Source of the DNA: Candidatus Latescibacterota bacterium
GTDB taxonomy: Bacteria; Latescibacterota; UBA2968; GCA-2709665
DNA length: 6,971 bases
Assembly: GCA_030746455.1 (NCBI GenBank)
Contig: JASLMQ010000801.1
Location: 1 to 6,971, forward strand
Direction: 5' to 3'
The first letter of the stretch is position 1. The number at the start of each line of letters is the position of its first letter. The position numbers and the translations under genes are program-made. Shown piece by piece: positions 1-6,399 of this stretch. Under the pieces are notes generated by a model, which was not told the DNA's origin, did not search any database, and saw only the letters and a program-made list of their open reading frames with translations.

Positions 1-552
1 CTGATGCAGGGGGGCGGGGCGGAGATCTCCAGAAGCCACGGTCTGCCGTCGGCCTCCTGGGCCAGCACCGAGAGCATGTCCGTGGATGGCCAGGCCAGCT
101 ATGAGAAGGCCGTTATGAAGCTGATGCACGTGTTGTCGACCGTCAATATCATCTGGGGGATCGGACAGCTGGAGTCGCAGCGCACGATCTCGCTTCCGCA
201 GATGGTCATCGACGACGAGCTTGCCGGTGTCGTCTATCGCGTCCAGCGTGGGATCGAGGTTACCGACGAGACGCTGGCCTATGACGTGATCGCGGAGCTG
301 GGGTCGACTGCCGACTACATGGGCCACGACCACACACTCGATCATTTCAAGACCGAGGTGCACTACGGGGACCTGACCTGGACCGACCGCCGCGAGCGCT
401 GGGAACAGGCCGGTCATCCGGACCTGACCGAGCGGGCGAAACAGAAGGTGGCGGAGATCCTCGAGGGACCGGCGCCGTGCTACCTCGATGACGATGTGCG
501 GAGGGAGCTGGGCGCGGTCGAGGAGAAGTGGATGGGGAAGGTGCGTGCCTAG
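1..552 (+). CDS. MttB-superfamily (trimethylamine/glycine betaine type) corrinoid methyltransferase, C-terminal part
   Basis: The open frame is already running at base 1 (CTG) and ends at TAG 550-552, so only about the last 183 residues are present. Members of this family are usually near 500 residues and move a methyl group from a methylated amine to a cognate corrinoid protein in the cytoplasm. Counting from the ATG at base 4, the family's C-terminal pattern is visible: DGQASYEKA (residues 28-36), a Gly-rich turn after NIIWG, the DDELAGVVYRVQRGIEV segment (70-86), and the TADYMGHDHTLDHF motif (102-115) followed by the aromatic/charged DRRERWEQAG stretch. There is no internal TAG in the visible part, so no pyrrolysine codon is seen here. 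Most bacterial members are the non-pyrrolysine type acting on quaternary amines such as glycine betaine; the substrate cannot be assigned. The 117-base gap to the next gene suggests it may be a separate transcription unit. Family call is firm, substrate unknown. Confidence 0.88.
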   Translation: MMQGGGAEISRSHGLPSASWASTESMSVDGQASYEKAVMKLMHVLSTVNIIWGIGQLESQRTISLPQMVIDDELAGVVYRVQRGIEVTDETLAYDVIAELGSTADYMGHDHTLDHFKTEVHYGDLTWTDRRERWEQAGHPDLTERAKQKVAEILEGPAPCYLDDDVRRELGAVEEKWMGKVRA

Positions 553-573
553 TCCAGACCTACAACAAGCTGA

Positions 574-608
574 ACCACAGAGAGCTCAGAGACCACAGAG
601 GGAAGGCA
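574..608 (+). repeat. Short 9-base-periodic CACAGAG-type intergenic repeat, copy 1
   Basis: Three consecutive 9-base units occupy 574-582 (ACCACAGAG), 583-591 (AGCTCAGAG) and 592-600 (ACCACAGAG), followed after two bases by AAGGCA at 603-608. A second copy with the same layout lies at 3081-3113. It starts 21 bases after the stop of the methyltransferase gene. From memory, similar CACAGAG-rich intergenic repeats are scattered through many environmental bacterial genomes; their function is not established. No transposase is associated. Confidence 0.7.
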
Positions 609-669
609 TGAAATCTGGGAATCCGAGACCGGTGGAGGTCCAAGCGGGAGTCGGCACGAAGGGAGCTGC

Positions 670-1908
670 ATGAGTAAGCTTGCGTTGCACGGGGGAGAGC
701 CGGTGCGGAAGGCGCCGCCGCCGGAATGGCCCATACACGATGATCGAGAGGCGGAGGCGGCTGCACGGGTGGCACGGAGCGGAAAATGGCAGTACGCCAC
801 GGGCACGGAGGGGACCGACCTGGAGTCGGAGTTCGCCGAATGGATCGGTGCCGGACACGCGATCTCCACCATCAACGGCACCGAGACAATGGTGATCGCG
901 CTGAAGGCGGCCGGGGTTGGGCCGGGAGATGAGGTGATCATGCCGACAACGACCTTTGTGGCATGCCCTCTCGCGGCGCTGCTGGCAGGTGCGGTTCCCG
1001 TTCCCGTGGACATCGATCAGGCCAACCTGGGGATCGATCCCGAAGCGGCCGAGGCGGCCGTGACCGACCGGACCCGGGTGCTGATGCCGGTGCACCTGGG
1101 AGGCATCCCCGCCGACCTGGACGCCGTGATGGCGATCGCCGAGCGACACGATCTGGTCGTGCTGGAAGACACGGCGCAGGCCCAGGGGACCGAGTGGAAG
1201 GGCCAGAAGGTCGGGTCGATCGGGGACTTCGGGTCGTTCAGCTTCCAGACCGCGAAGACGATGGTGTCGGGCGACGGGGGTATGATCACGACGAACGATG
1301 CGGCCCTCGCGGACTTGTGTCGGTCGTACCGGCAGTTCGGGAATCCGCAGAAGGAGGCCGGCCACTCCTTCACGGTGACGGGCGGGAACTACCGGATGAG
1401 CGAGTTCGTGGCGGCCGTGCTGAGGGTACAGCTCTCACGGGTGCACGAGCTGATCGACCGGCGGACGGGGAGTGCGGAGTACCTGGACAGGCGGTTGGGC
1501 GATCTTCCCGGCATCCTCCCGACGATGTTGGATGAGCGGGTGACTCGCTGCAGCTACCTGAGCTACAGCATGAACTACGACGCCGAGAAGCTGGACGGCG
1601 TGCATCGCGACGTCTTCCTCAGGGCCTTGAGTGCCGAGGGAATCTCGGTGCGGACGGGCTATACGACGCTGGTGCACGAGATGGCGCTCACCAACGGGGA
1701 GAACCTCCGCAGCGAGGATCTGCGGCGGTTCACCGGGAGGAACATCCAGGCCGCGAAGGAGGGCGCCTTCCCAAATGCGGAGAACGCTCGGTCGAACACG
1801 ACGATGTGGATGCGCCAGAACTTCCTGCTTGGCGATCAGGACGTGCTGGACGACGTGGTGCGCGCGGTACACAAGGTGGTCGAAAACATCGGTGAACTGA
1901 GAGGATAG
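670..1908 (+). CDS. DegT/DnrJ/EryC1/StrS family PLP-dependent aminotransferase
   Basis: A complete 412-residue protein, a normal length for this fold-type I aminotransferase family. These enzymes typically transfer an amino group from glutamate or glutamine to a keto sugar or keto-cyclitol, using pyridoxal phosphate in the cytoplasm. Visible landmarks are the N-terminal LALHGGEPVR (residues 4-13), the cofactor phosphate-side loop around INGTETMVIAL (68-78), GDEVIMPTTTF (86-96), GAVPVPVDID (107-116), the pyridine-nitrogen aspartate D167 in VLEDTAQAQG, and the Schiff-base lysine K196 in SFSFQTAKTMVSGDGG. Both key residues are present, so it should be catalytically competent. The ATG is supported by a purine-rich AAGGGAG at 659-665, four bases upstream. 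The stop is two bases from the next gene's ATG, which implies one operon with the sialidase-like gene. The exact sugar or cyclitol substrate cannot be told; a role in handling amino sugars of the locus is inference. Confidence 0.93.
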   Translation: MSKLALHGGEPVRKAPPPEWPIHDDREAEAAARVARSGKWQYATGTEGTDLESEFAEWIGAGHAISTINGTETMVIALKAAGVGPGDEVIMPTTTFVACPLAALLAGAVPVPVDIDQANLGIDPEAAEAAVTDRTRVLMPVHLGGIPADLDAVMAIAERHDLVVLEDTAQAQGTEWKGQKVGSIGDFGSFSFQTAKTMVSGDGGMITTNDAALADLCRSYRQFGNPQKEAGHSFTVTGGNYRMSEFVAAVLRVQLSRVHELIDRRTGSAEYLDRRLGDLPGILPTMLDERVTRCSYLSYSMNYDAEKLDGVHRDVFLRALSAEGISVRTGYTTLVHEMALTNGENLRSEDLRRFTGRNIQAAKEGAFPNAENARSNTTMWMRQNFLLGDQDVLDDVVRAVHKVVENIGELRG

Positions 1909-1910
1909 CC

Positions 1911-3056
1911 ATGCTGATCGTGGACATCGATCGGGAGGTGGTGTTCAACGGGCGCAGGGGTGACGTGACGTGGTTTCATCCCAAGGTGGGCATGATGCCG
2001 CCGGAGCGAGAGGGCGATTCCCCTGTTGCGGTGATGTGCTGCCAGTCGATCACCGGCTCGGACGTGTTCGGACAGATCCACTAGTCGGTGTCGAGGGACA
2101 ACGGCGCGACGTGGAGCACGCCTTCCGAAATCGCCTCTCTGGGGCGTCACGACCTGGAGACGGCCGGGTGGGAGGAAGGCGTGTGCGACTTCGTGCCGGA
2201 CTGGCACCGTCCGAGCGGGCGTCTGCTCGGGATCGGGCACAACGTGTACTACCAGGATGGGGTGCTGGCGAAACCGCAGCGGAAGCGGTGGCCGGTCTAC
2301 TCCGTGCGTGACCCTGAGGGGGGATGGTCCGAGGCCGGGAAGCTGGAGTACGACGATCCGCGAATGACGGAGATCTACACCAGCGGCTGTGCGCAACGGG
2401 TGACGCTGGAGAACGGCGAGATCATCCTGCCGTGCTCCTGGGCTCCCGAGGGACGCGAGGACCGTGCGGTCGGATCCCTACGCTGCGCGTTCGACGGGGA
2501 GGTGATGACGGCTCTCGAGAGCGGTAACGAGCTCTGCCTTGCCGAGGGAAGGGGACTGCTGGAACCGACGGTGACGCGGCTCGAGGGCCGGTTTTACATG
2601 ACCATCCGGGCCGAGGATGGTCGTGGCTACATTTCGACATCGGAGGACGGGCTCCATTGGACTCCCCAGAAGCCCTGGACGTGGGACGACGGGGAGCCGC
2701 TCGGGATGAGCACCACGCAGCAGCGGTGGCTCACCCACAGTATTGGGCTCTACCTCGTGTACACACGCAAGGCCGCGCACAACGTCAACGTGATGCGGTG
2801 GCGGTCTCCGCTTTACCTCGCGGAGGTCGATACGGAGCGCCTCTGCCTGATCCGGGAGAGTGAACGGGAGGCCTTCCCGTTGATCGGGGACGGCATCGAC
2901 GACCCGGACCACGTGGCGCGGATGGGCAACTTCATGCCGGTGAATGCGACGGTGGGGGAGACGCTTCCTGCTGATGGCTGGAAGGGAGACACGCTGTTGG
3001 CGCGGGTGAAGTGGACGCGGCCGAATTACGAGCTGGGGTGGCGGGAGCCGGTTTGA
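1911..3056 (+). CDS. Sialidase-like (BNR/Asp-box) family protein, frame interrupted by one amber codon
   Basis: Starting at ATG 1911, two bases after the aminotransferase stop and behind GAGAGGA at 1899-1905, the frame reads 57 residues, meets TAG at 2082-2084, then continues open for 323 residues to TGA 3054-3056. Both halves belong together: codons 1-57 carry FNGRRGDVTWFHPKVG and GSDVFGQIH, and the sequence after the TAG opens with a canonical Asp-box SRDNGATW (residues 61-68). A looser second box, STSEDGLHW, lies at 242-250. C-terminal family features are YTRKAAHN followed by RSPLYLAEVD, and ARMGNF near 336-341. The architecture is a six-bladed beta-propeller hydrolase of the exo-sialidase-like group; no clear FRIP motif is visible, so true sialidase activity is doubtful. 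There is no signal peptide. A restart at GTG 2088 would give 322 residues but has no ribosome binding site and loses the first propeller strands. Likely a recent nonsense mutation or sequence error; readthrough is not excluded. Confidence 0.8.
2082..2084 (+). other. In-frame amber (TAG) codon inside the sialidase-like gene
   Basis: This is codon 58 of the frame starting at 1911. It lies between GSDVFGQIH and SVSRDNGATW, where related proteins, as I recall, usually carry an aromatic residue. TAG differs by one base from TGG (Trp) and from TAT/TAC (Tyr). The frame is otherwise undisturbed on both sides. Confidence 0.9.
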
Positions 3057-3080
3057 AAGCCATGATCCACCGGAGATACC

Positions 3081-3113
3081 ACCACAGAGAGCACAAAGGT
3101 TACAGAGAAGGCA
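3081..3113 (+). repeat. Short 9-base-periodic CACAGAG-type intergenic repeat, copy 2
   Basis: Three 9-base units lie at 3081-3089 (ACCACAGAG), 3090-3098 (AGCACAAAG) and 3099-3107 (GTTACAGAG), followed directly by AAGGCA at 3108-3113. The first 12 bases are identical to copy 1 at 574. The element starts 25 bases after the sialidase-like stop and ends exactly where homology to the heparinase-type lyase begins, so it marks the edge of a rearrangement. Confidence 0.7.
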
Positions 3114-3265
3114 GGGCCCGTACGCGGTTGTACCGCGACAGCCGCTGGCTCAAGAAGAACCCCCAGCGTCCCGGCGAGCCAGCGCCGTGGGTGCTGGACG
3201 TGACGTTCGGCGGAGCGGGGGATGACGCGCTGGAGACGGAATTCGCGATAGAGAGGGGCAAGTAG
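3113..3265 (+). pseudogene. Remnant: C-terminal tail of a heparinase II/III-type lyase
   Basis: The frame ending at TAG 3263-3265 encodes 50 residues that align without gaps to the last 50 residues (602-651) of the lyase at 3282-5237, with 33 identical. Shared blocks include RLYRD, RWL, KNP, RPGE, APWVLD, GAGD and ET. Both copies end at the equivalent codon. Nothing of the N-terminal toroid, the catalytic residues or the upstream beta-sandwich remains; upstream of 3113 there is only the CACAGAG repeat and then the sialidase-like gene. An in-frame ATG at 3062 could make a 68-residue peptide through the repeat, but the nearest Shine-Dalgarno-like GGGAG (3043-3047) is about 14 bases away and no function is plausible. 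Many synonymous differences from the full copy indicate an old paralogue rather than a recent duplication, truncated by deletion. Confidence 0.8.
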
Positions 3266-3281
3266 CGGATAGAGCGGGGCT

Positions 3282-5237
3282 ATGGACGAGATACCGAGAG
3301 ATGAGCGGGAGATCCGAGACGAGGACGTGTTCCTGGCGCTGGACCTGAACCGTCGTGATCTGGCCGGGGTCCGAAGACACTTCGAGCAGGGGGACCTTCC
3401 GGCGGCCAAGGTGGCGCTGGTGGATCACTTCCGCACACGCGGCCGTCCGAGGTGGTTCTTCGACTTCCGGAATACGAAGCGCGGCGCGGTTGTCTCCTCG
3501 TGGAGCGGGTCCGACGGGAGCGACCTGAGTCGGGCCAATGAGCTTCTGAACAACCGTTTCTCCCTGGGCTCGGGAAAGGTCTGGGACTTCGGCAGGGACC
3601 TGAGGTGGCGTACTGTGGAGATGCGAGGCAGGGGTTCTCCGCCATCCTCGTTCAAGCGGGGCAATTTCTTCCGCTTCCTGGCGGCGGCCTATCGCCAGAC
3701 GGGCGATTCGAGGTATGCCCTTAAGTTCGCCGAGTTCGTGGACCGATGGGCCGCGGATTGGCCGCTCGTGGTGGATGAGGACTTCGGACCCCGGGGGGCC
3801 CTGTTCTCACGCTCGGACGGACACAAGGCGATGCCAACGGCCCAAAGGGTGCTCTGCTGGCTGGACTCCATCTACAGCGGTGTGGCCTTCGCGCCAGAGG
3901 TGTCCACGGATACGGCGTTTACGCTGATCCGGACGACCTGGTTCACTGCACTTCAATACAAGCGCTACGAGAAGAGCCCATACGTTCCCGCCAACCACCA
4001 CCTGTGGGAACGCGGGACAGCGCCCTTCCTGTTCGGCACGGCGATGCCGGAGTTTCCGGAGCTCGCGAAGCTGGTGGATCAAGGCCGACCGGTCATCGCC
4101 AAGCACGTGGAGCACAGCTTCCTGGATGACGGAGGCTACGAGGAGCGGACGACCTCCTACACACTCTCGGCGCTGCAGATGTTCCTGGTGCCGCTCCGCC
4201 TGGCGGCATTGAACCGTGTGCCACTGCTCGAGGCGGGTCAGAAGCGTCGGCTACGCCGCTGCCTCGACAACCTCGCGAGGATGGCGATGCCTCACGGCGT
4301 GCCGCCGGACGTCGGTGACGGCGTTCAGGGGACGCCCCAGCGGTTCGCGAGGGGTCTTGCGATGGGGGCAGCGCTGCTCAAGAGCGACGTGGCTTGCGAG
4401 GTGGCAAGGCAGCTGGGGCTGAAGAAGCACGCGGAACGAGAGGACCGCAAGTCACTGTCTCGGCATGTTTCGGTGGATCTGCCCCTGACCGTCCACTATC
4501 CCAAGTCAGGATTCTTCGTGGCGAGGGACGAGTGGTCGCCACGGGCGTCTGCCATGTCGCTCTCCGTTCCTGGACCGGGGCTTCCGAACCACGCGCACGA
4601 TGACGCCCTTTCGCTTCAGCTCGTCGTCCGAGGGGTGCCGGTGGTGGGCACGCCGATGTCGGCGCTGTACAGCTATCTCCAGCAGGACCGGTACAGAAAT
4701 CGGAAATCGCTGATCCGTGGCCATTACCGTGCGATGACGTCGCACAACGTGGTGCTGGTGGAAGGCGAGCCGGTTCGGTCGGTGAGTCAGCTGGGTGAGG
4801 ACTGGAAGGTCGAGCCGACTCCGGTGATGACCGACTGGCACCGAACGAGTGGCGGTGTGCAGGTTTCCAGCAGCCATCGTGGCTATCGCGGGCGCCTGGC
4901 GACCCGTGAGGTCGAGTTCCGCTACCGGAAGGGGTGGACGGTGCGCGATCGCGTGTCCGGGAAGACTTCGCGAGCGCATGTGACGCGGTGGCACTTCGAA
5001 TACGGAGTGGAGGTCGCGGAGACCGACGAGGGCTTCGAGGCGCGGGCGGAAGGCGTACGCGTGGGGATCCGGGTGGAAGGGGATCGCGTGCGCTCGAGGC
5101 TTTACCGGGACAACCGGTGGCTTGGTAAGAATCCTTTGCGACCCGGGGAAGCGGCTCCGTGGGTGCTCGATCTCCGGTTCAGGGGAGCAGGCGACAGTGC
5201 CGTTGAGACCATGTTCACGGTTCTGAAGGGCAGCTGA
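3282..5237 (+). CDS. Heparinase II/III-fold polysaccharide lyase
   Basis: A 651-residue protein with the two-part layout of heparinase II/III-type lyases (also the fold of PL15/PL17 oligoalginate lyases): an alpha/alpha toroid in roughly residues 15-390 and a beta-sandwich from about 400 to the end. These enzymes cleave uronic-acid glycans by beta-elimination. Candidate catalytic and metal residues are H239 in ANHHLWERG, Y293 in the GGYEERTTSY segment (284-293), H437 and H439 in NHAHDDALSL, and H488 in TSHNVVLVEG; these match the positions of the His/Tyr/His set and zinc ligands known for heparinase II. The metal-binding Asp expected soon after, in a D-x-G turn, is not seen: the segment reads GVPVVGTPM (451-459). 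The N-terminus is charged (MDEIPRDERE) with no signal peptide, and an in-frame TAG at 3270-3272 rules out an upstream extension. The ribosome binding site is weak (GCGGGG). A tail paralogue lies just upstream, and PL6 follows nine bases downstream, implying joint expression. Substrate class (alginate, heparan-like or other) is undetermined. Confidence 0.88.
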   Translation: MDEIPRDEREIRDEDVFLALDLNRRDLAGVRRHFEQGDLPAAKVALVDHFRTRGRPRWFFDFRNTKRGAVVSSWSGSDGSDLSRANELLNNRFSLGSGKVWDFGRDLRWRTVEMRGRGSPPSSFKRGNFFRFLAAAYRQTGDSRYALKFAEFVDRWAADWPLVVDEDFGPRGALFSRSDGHKAMPTAQRVLCWLDSIYSGVAFAPEVSTDTAFTLIRTTWFTALQYKRYEKSPYVPANHHLWERGTAPFLFGTAMPEFPELAKLVDQGRPVIAKHVEHSFLDDGGYEERTTSYTLSALQMFLVPLRLAALNRVPLLEAGQKRRLRRCLDNLARMAMPHGVPPDVGDGVQGTPQRFARGLAMGAALLKSDVACEVARQLGLKKHAEREDRKSLSRHVSVDLPLTVHYPKSGFFVARDEWSPRASAMSLSVPGPGLPNHAHDDALSLQLVVRGVPVVGTPMSALYSYLQQDRYRNRKSLIRGHYRAMTSHNVVLVEGEPVRSVSQLGEDWKVEPTPVMTDWHRTSGGVQVSSSHRGYRGRLATREVEFRYRKGWTVRDRVSGKTSRAHVTRWHFEYGVEVAETDEGFEARAEGVRVGIRVEGDRVRSRLYRDNRWLGKNPLRPGEAAPWVLDLRFRGAGDSAVETMFTVLKGS

Positions 5238-5242
5238 GGGGA
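5236..5242 (+). promoter_or_regulatory. Shine-Dalgarno overlapping the lyase stop codon
   Basis: GAGGGGA begins inside the TGA stop of the heparinase-type lyase and precedes the GTG at 5247 by four bases. It supports the non-ATG start of the PL6 gene and suggests translational coupling of the two lyases. Confidence 0.55.
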
Positions 5243-5246
5243 AGAG

Positions 5247-6362
5247 GTGGGCTCAGTACTCAGAGCTTCGTCACAAGCCGAGCTCCAATCACGTCTGCAC
5301 GAGGCCGATCCCGGCGACGAGATTGCGGTTGCCGACGGCCGACACGGTGATTGGGTCGTTCGGGTGCCCTGTGAGGGATCGGCTGGGCAACCAATCGTCA
5401 TTCACCCGGAGACCGAAGAGGGCGCAGTTTTCACGGGAGAGAGCTCTTTCGAGGTCACGGGACGGCACGTTGTCCTTCAGGGGTTTCGATTCGAGAGCTG
5501 CCAGCTGACGTCGAGCTGTGTGAACCTGAGCGGTGCGAGGGACTGCCGGATCACGGGGTGCCAATTCGAGGATGCAGCCGGGCGCGCCCCCGTCATCGGG
5601 ATCGCCGACCTCAGTCGAGACAACCGGGTGGACCATTGCACGTTTCTCAGGCCGGCCGCGCGATCGATCCAGGTCATCATTCGAAGCCAGGAGCCCCCCG
5701 TGGGAAACCGGATCGATCACAACCTGTTCCAGGACGTGCCGCCGATCGGCGGCAACGGACGGGAGACGATCCAGGTCGGGCAGAGCCAACCGAAGTGGGG
5801 CCTGACCGAGCCCCGGACGGTTGTGGAGCACAATACGTTCCTGCGCTGTGATGGCGAGGCGGAGGTGATCAGCAACAAGAGCTCCCACAACATCTACCGC
5901 CGCAATCTCTTCAGGGAATGTGAGGGGGAGCTAGTGATGCGTGGCGGATCGCACTGTGTCCTCGAGGGGAACCGGTTCGAGCGATGCAGCGGCGGCATCC
6001 GGCTGTCGGGGACCCATCACCGGGTGGTGGACAACGTAATCGTGGGCAACCGAAGCACCGGGATACGTCTTCTCTACGGGATGACTCGTGAGCTGGGCGG
6101 CCACTACCAGGCGTCGACCGGGTGCTTGGTCGCGAATAACACGATTGTGGACGCAGGGGAAGTTGGCATCCACATTGGCGCGGGTGGAGGACGGGACTGG
6201 GGGGAGAGGGGCATTGCCAATGTGGCGCCATACGGCAATCGATTCATCAACAACATCGTCGTTGGATCGACAGAGACGTTCCTGCTGAGCGAAGACTGCC
6301 CGGATAACGTGGTTGAGCACAATCTGTACTACACGATATGTAAAGCAGCGGTGTTCGATTAG
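5247..6362 (+). CDS. PL6 family polysaccharide lyase (chondroitinase B/alginate lyase type, right-handed beta-helix)
   Basis: A 371-residue protein starting at GTG. The N-terminus shows the usual opening of PL6 enzymes: AELQSRLHEADPGDEIAVADG (11-31), then GSAGQPIVIHPE and the first beta-helix coils. Repeated helix rungs are seen as NRVDHCTF (126-133), NRIDHNLF (154-161), VVEHNTF (192-198), NIYRRNLF (215-222) and VLEGNRF (238-244). The family's active site is intact: GGNGRETIQVG (168-178), E204 and E206 in CDGEAEVISNKS (calcium ligands), the Bronsted-base lysine K211, and R232 in VMRGGSH, 21 residues later, the same spacing as K250/R271 of chondroitinase B. These enzymes cleave alginate or dermatan sulfate by beta-elimination. 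It is shorter than typical secreted PL6 proteins, has one beta-helix domain only, and lacks a signal peptide; the preceding in-frame stop at 5235-5237 excludes an extension. Family assignment is strong, substrate open. Confidence 0.9.
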   Translation: MGSVLRASSQAELQSRLHEADPGDEIAVADGRHGDWVVRVPCEGSAGQPIVIHPETEEGAVFTGESSFEVTGRHVVLQGFRFESCQLTSSCVNLSGARDCRITGCQFEDAAGRAPVIGIADLSRDNRVDHCTFLRPAARSIQVIIRSQEPPVGNRIDHNLFQDVPPIGGNGRETIQVGQSQPKWGLTEPRTVVEHNTFLRCDGEAEVISNKSSHNIYRRNLFRECEGELVMRGGSHCVLEGNRFERCSGGIRLSGTHHRVVDNVIVGNRSTGIRLLYGMTRELGGHYQASTGCLVANNTIVDAGEVGIHIGAGGGRDWGERGIANVAPYGNRFINNIVVGSTETFLLSEDCPDNVVEHNLYYTICKAAVFD

Positions 6363-6385
6363 GGTGTGGACGCGATCATGTATCT

Positions 6386-6392
6386 GAGGAGG
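6386..6392 (+). promoter_or_regulatory. Strong Shine-Dalgarno deciding a GTG start
   Basis: GAGGAGG lies seven bases upstream of GTG 6400, an ideal spacing. It fixes the start of the last gene, which has no nearby ATG in its frame. Confidence 0.75.
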
Positions 6393-6399
6393 TGTTGGC

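Noticed and set aside
1..552. Pyrrolysine-containing trimethylamine methyltransferase
   Set aside because: No in-frame TAG occurs before the terminal one at 550-552, and reading through that one would add only six codons before TGA 571-573. The part upstream of the window was not visible.
574..608. CRISPR-like or attachment-site repeat
   Set aside because: The units are contiguous 9-mers without spacers, and only two copies occur 2.5 kb apart, with no cas, integrase or transposase gene in view.
586..1365. Long open frames on the minus strand, here and at 5289-5888, 4506-4994 and 6359-6944
   Set aside because: They lie antisense to well-supported genes. They are Arg/Pro/His-rich without recognisable domains, as expected from GC-rich codon bias.
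2088..3056. Sialidase-like gene genuinely starting at GTG 2088
   Set aside because: No Shine-Dalgarno precedes it, it begins inside the first Asp-box strand, and the family's N-terminal motifs are encoded upstream in the same frame from 1911.
3123..3137. Hairpin CGCGGT-TGT-ACCGCG as a terminator
   Set aside because: The stem is only six base pairs, has no T-run after it, and lies inside former coding sequence whose codons explain it.
3062..3265. Independent 68-residue small gene
   Set aside because: Its first 17 codons cross the CACAGAG repeat and the rest is the tail of a lyase. There is no well-placed ribosome binding site.
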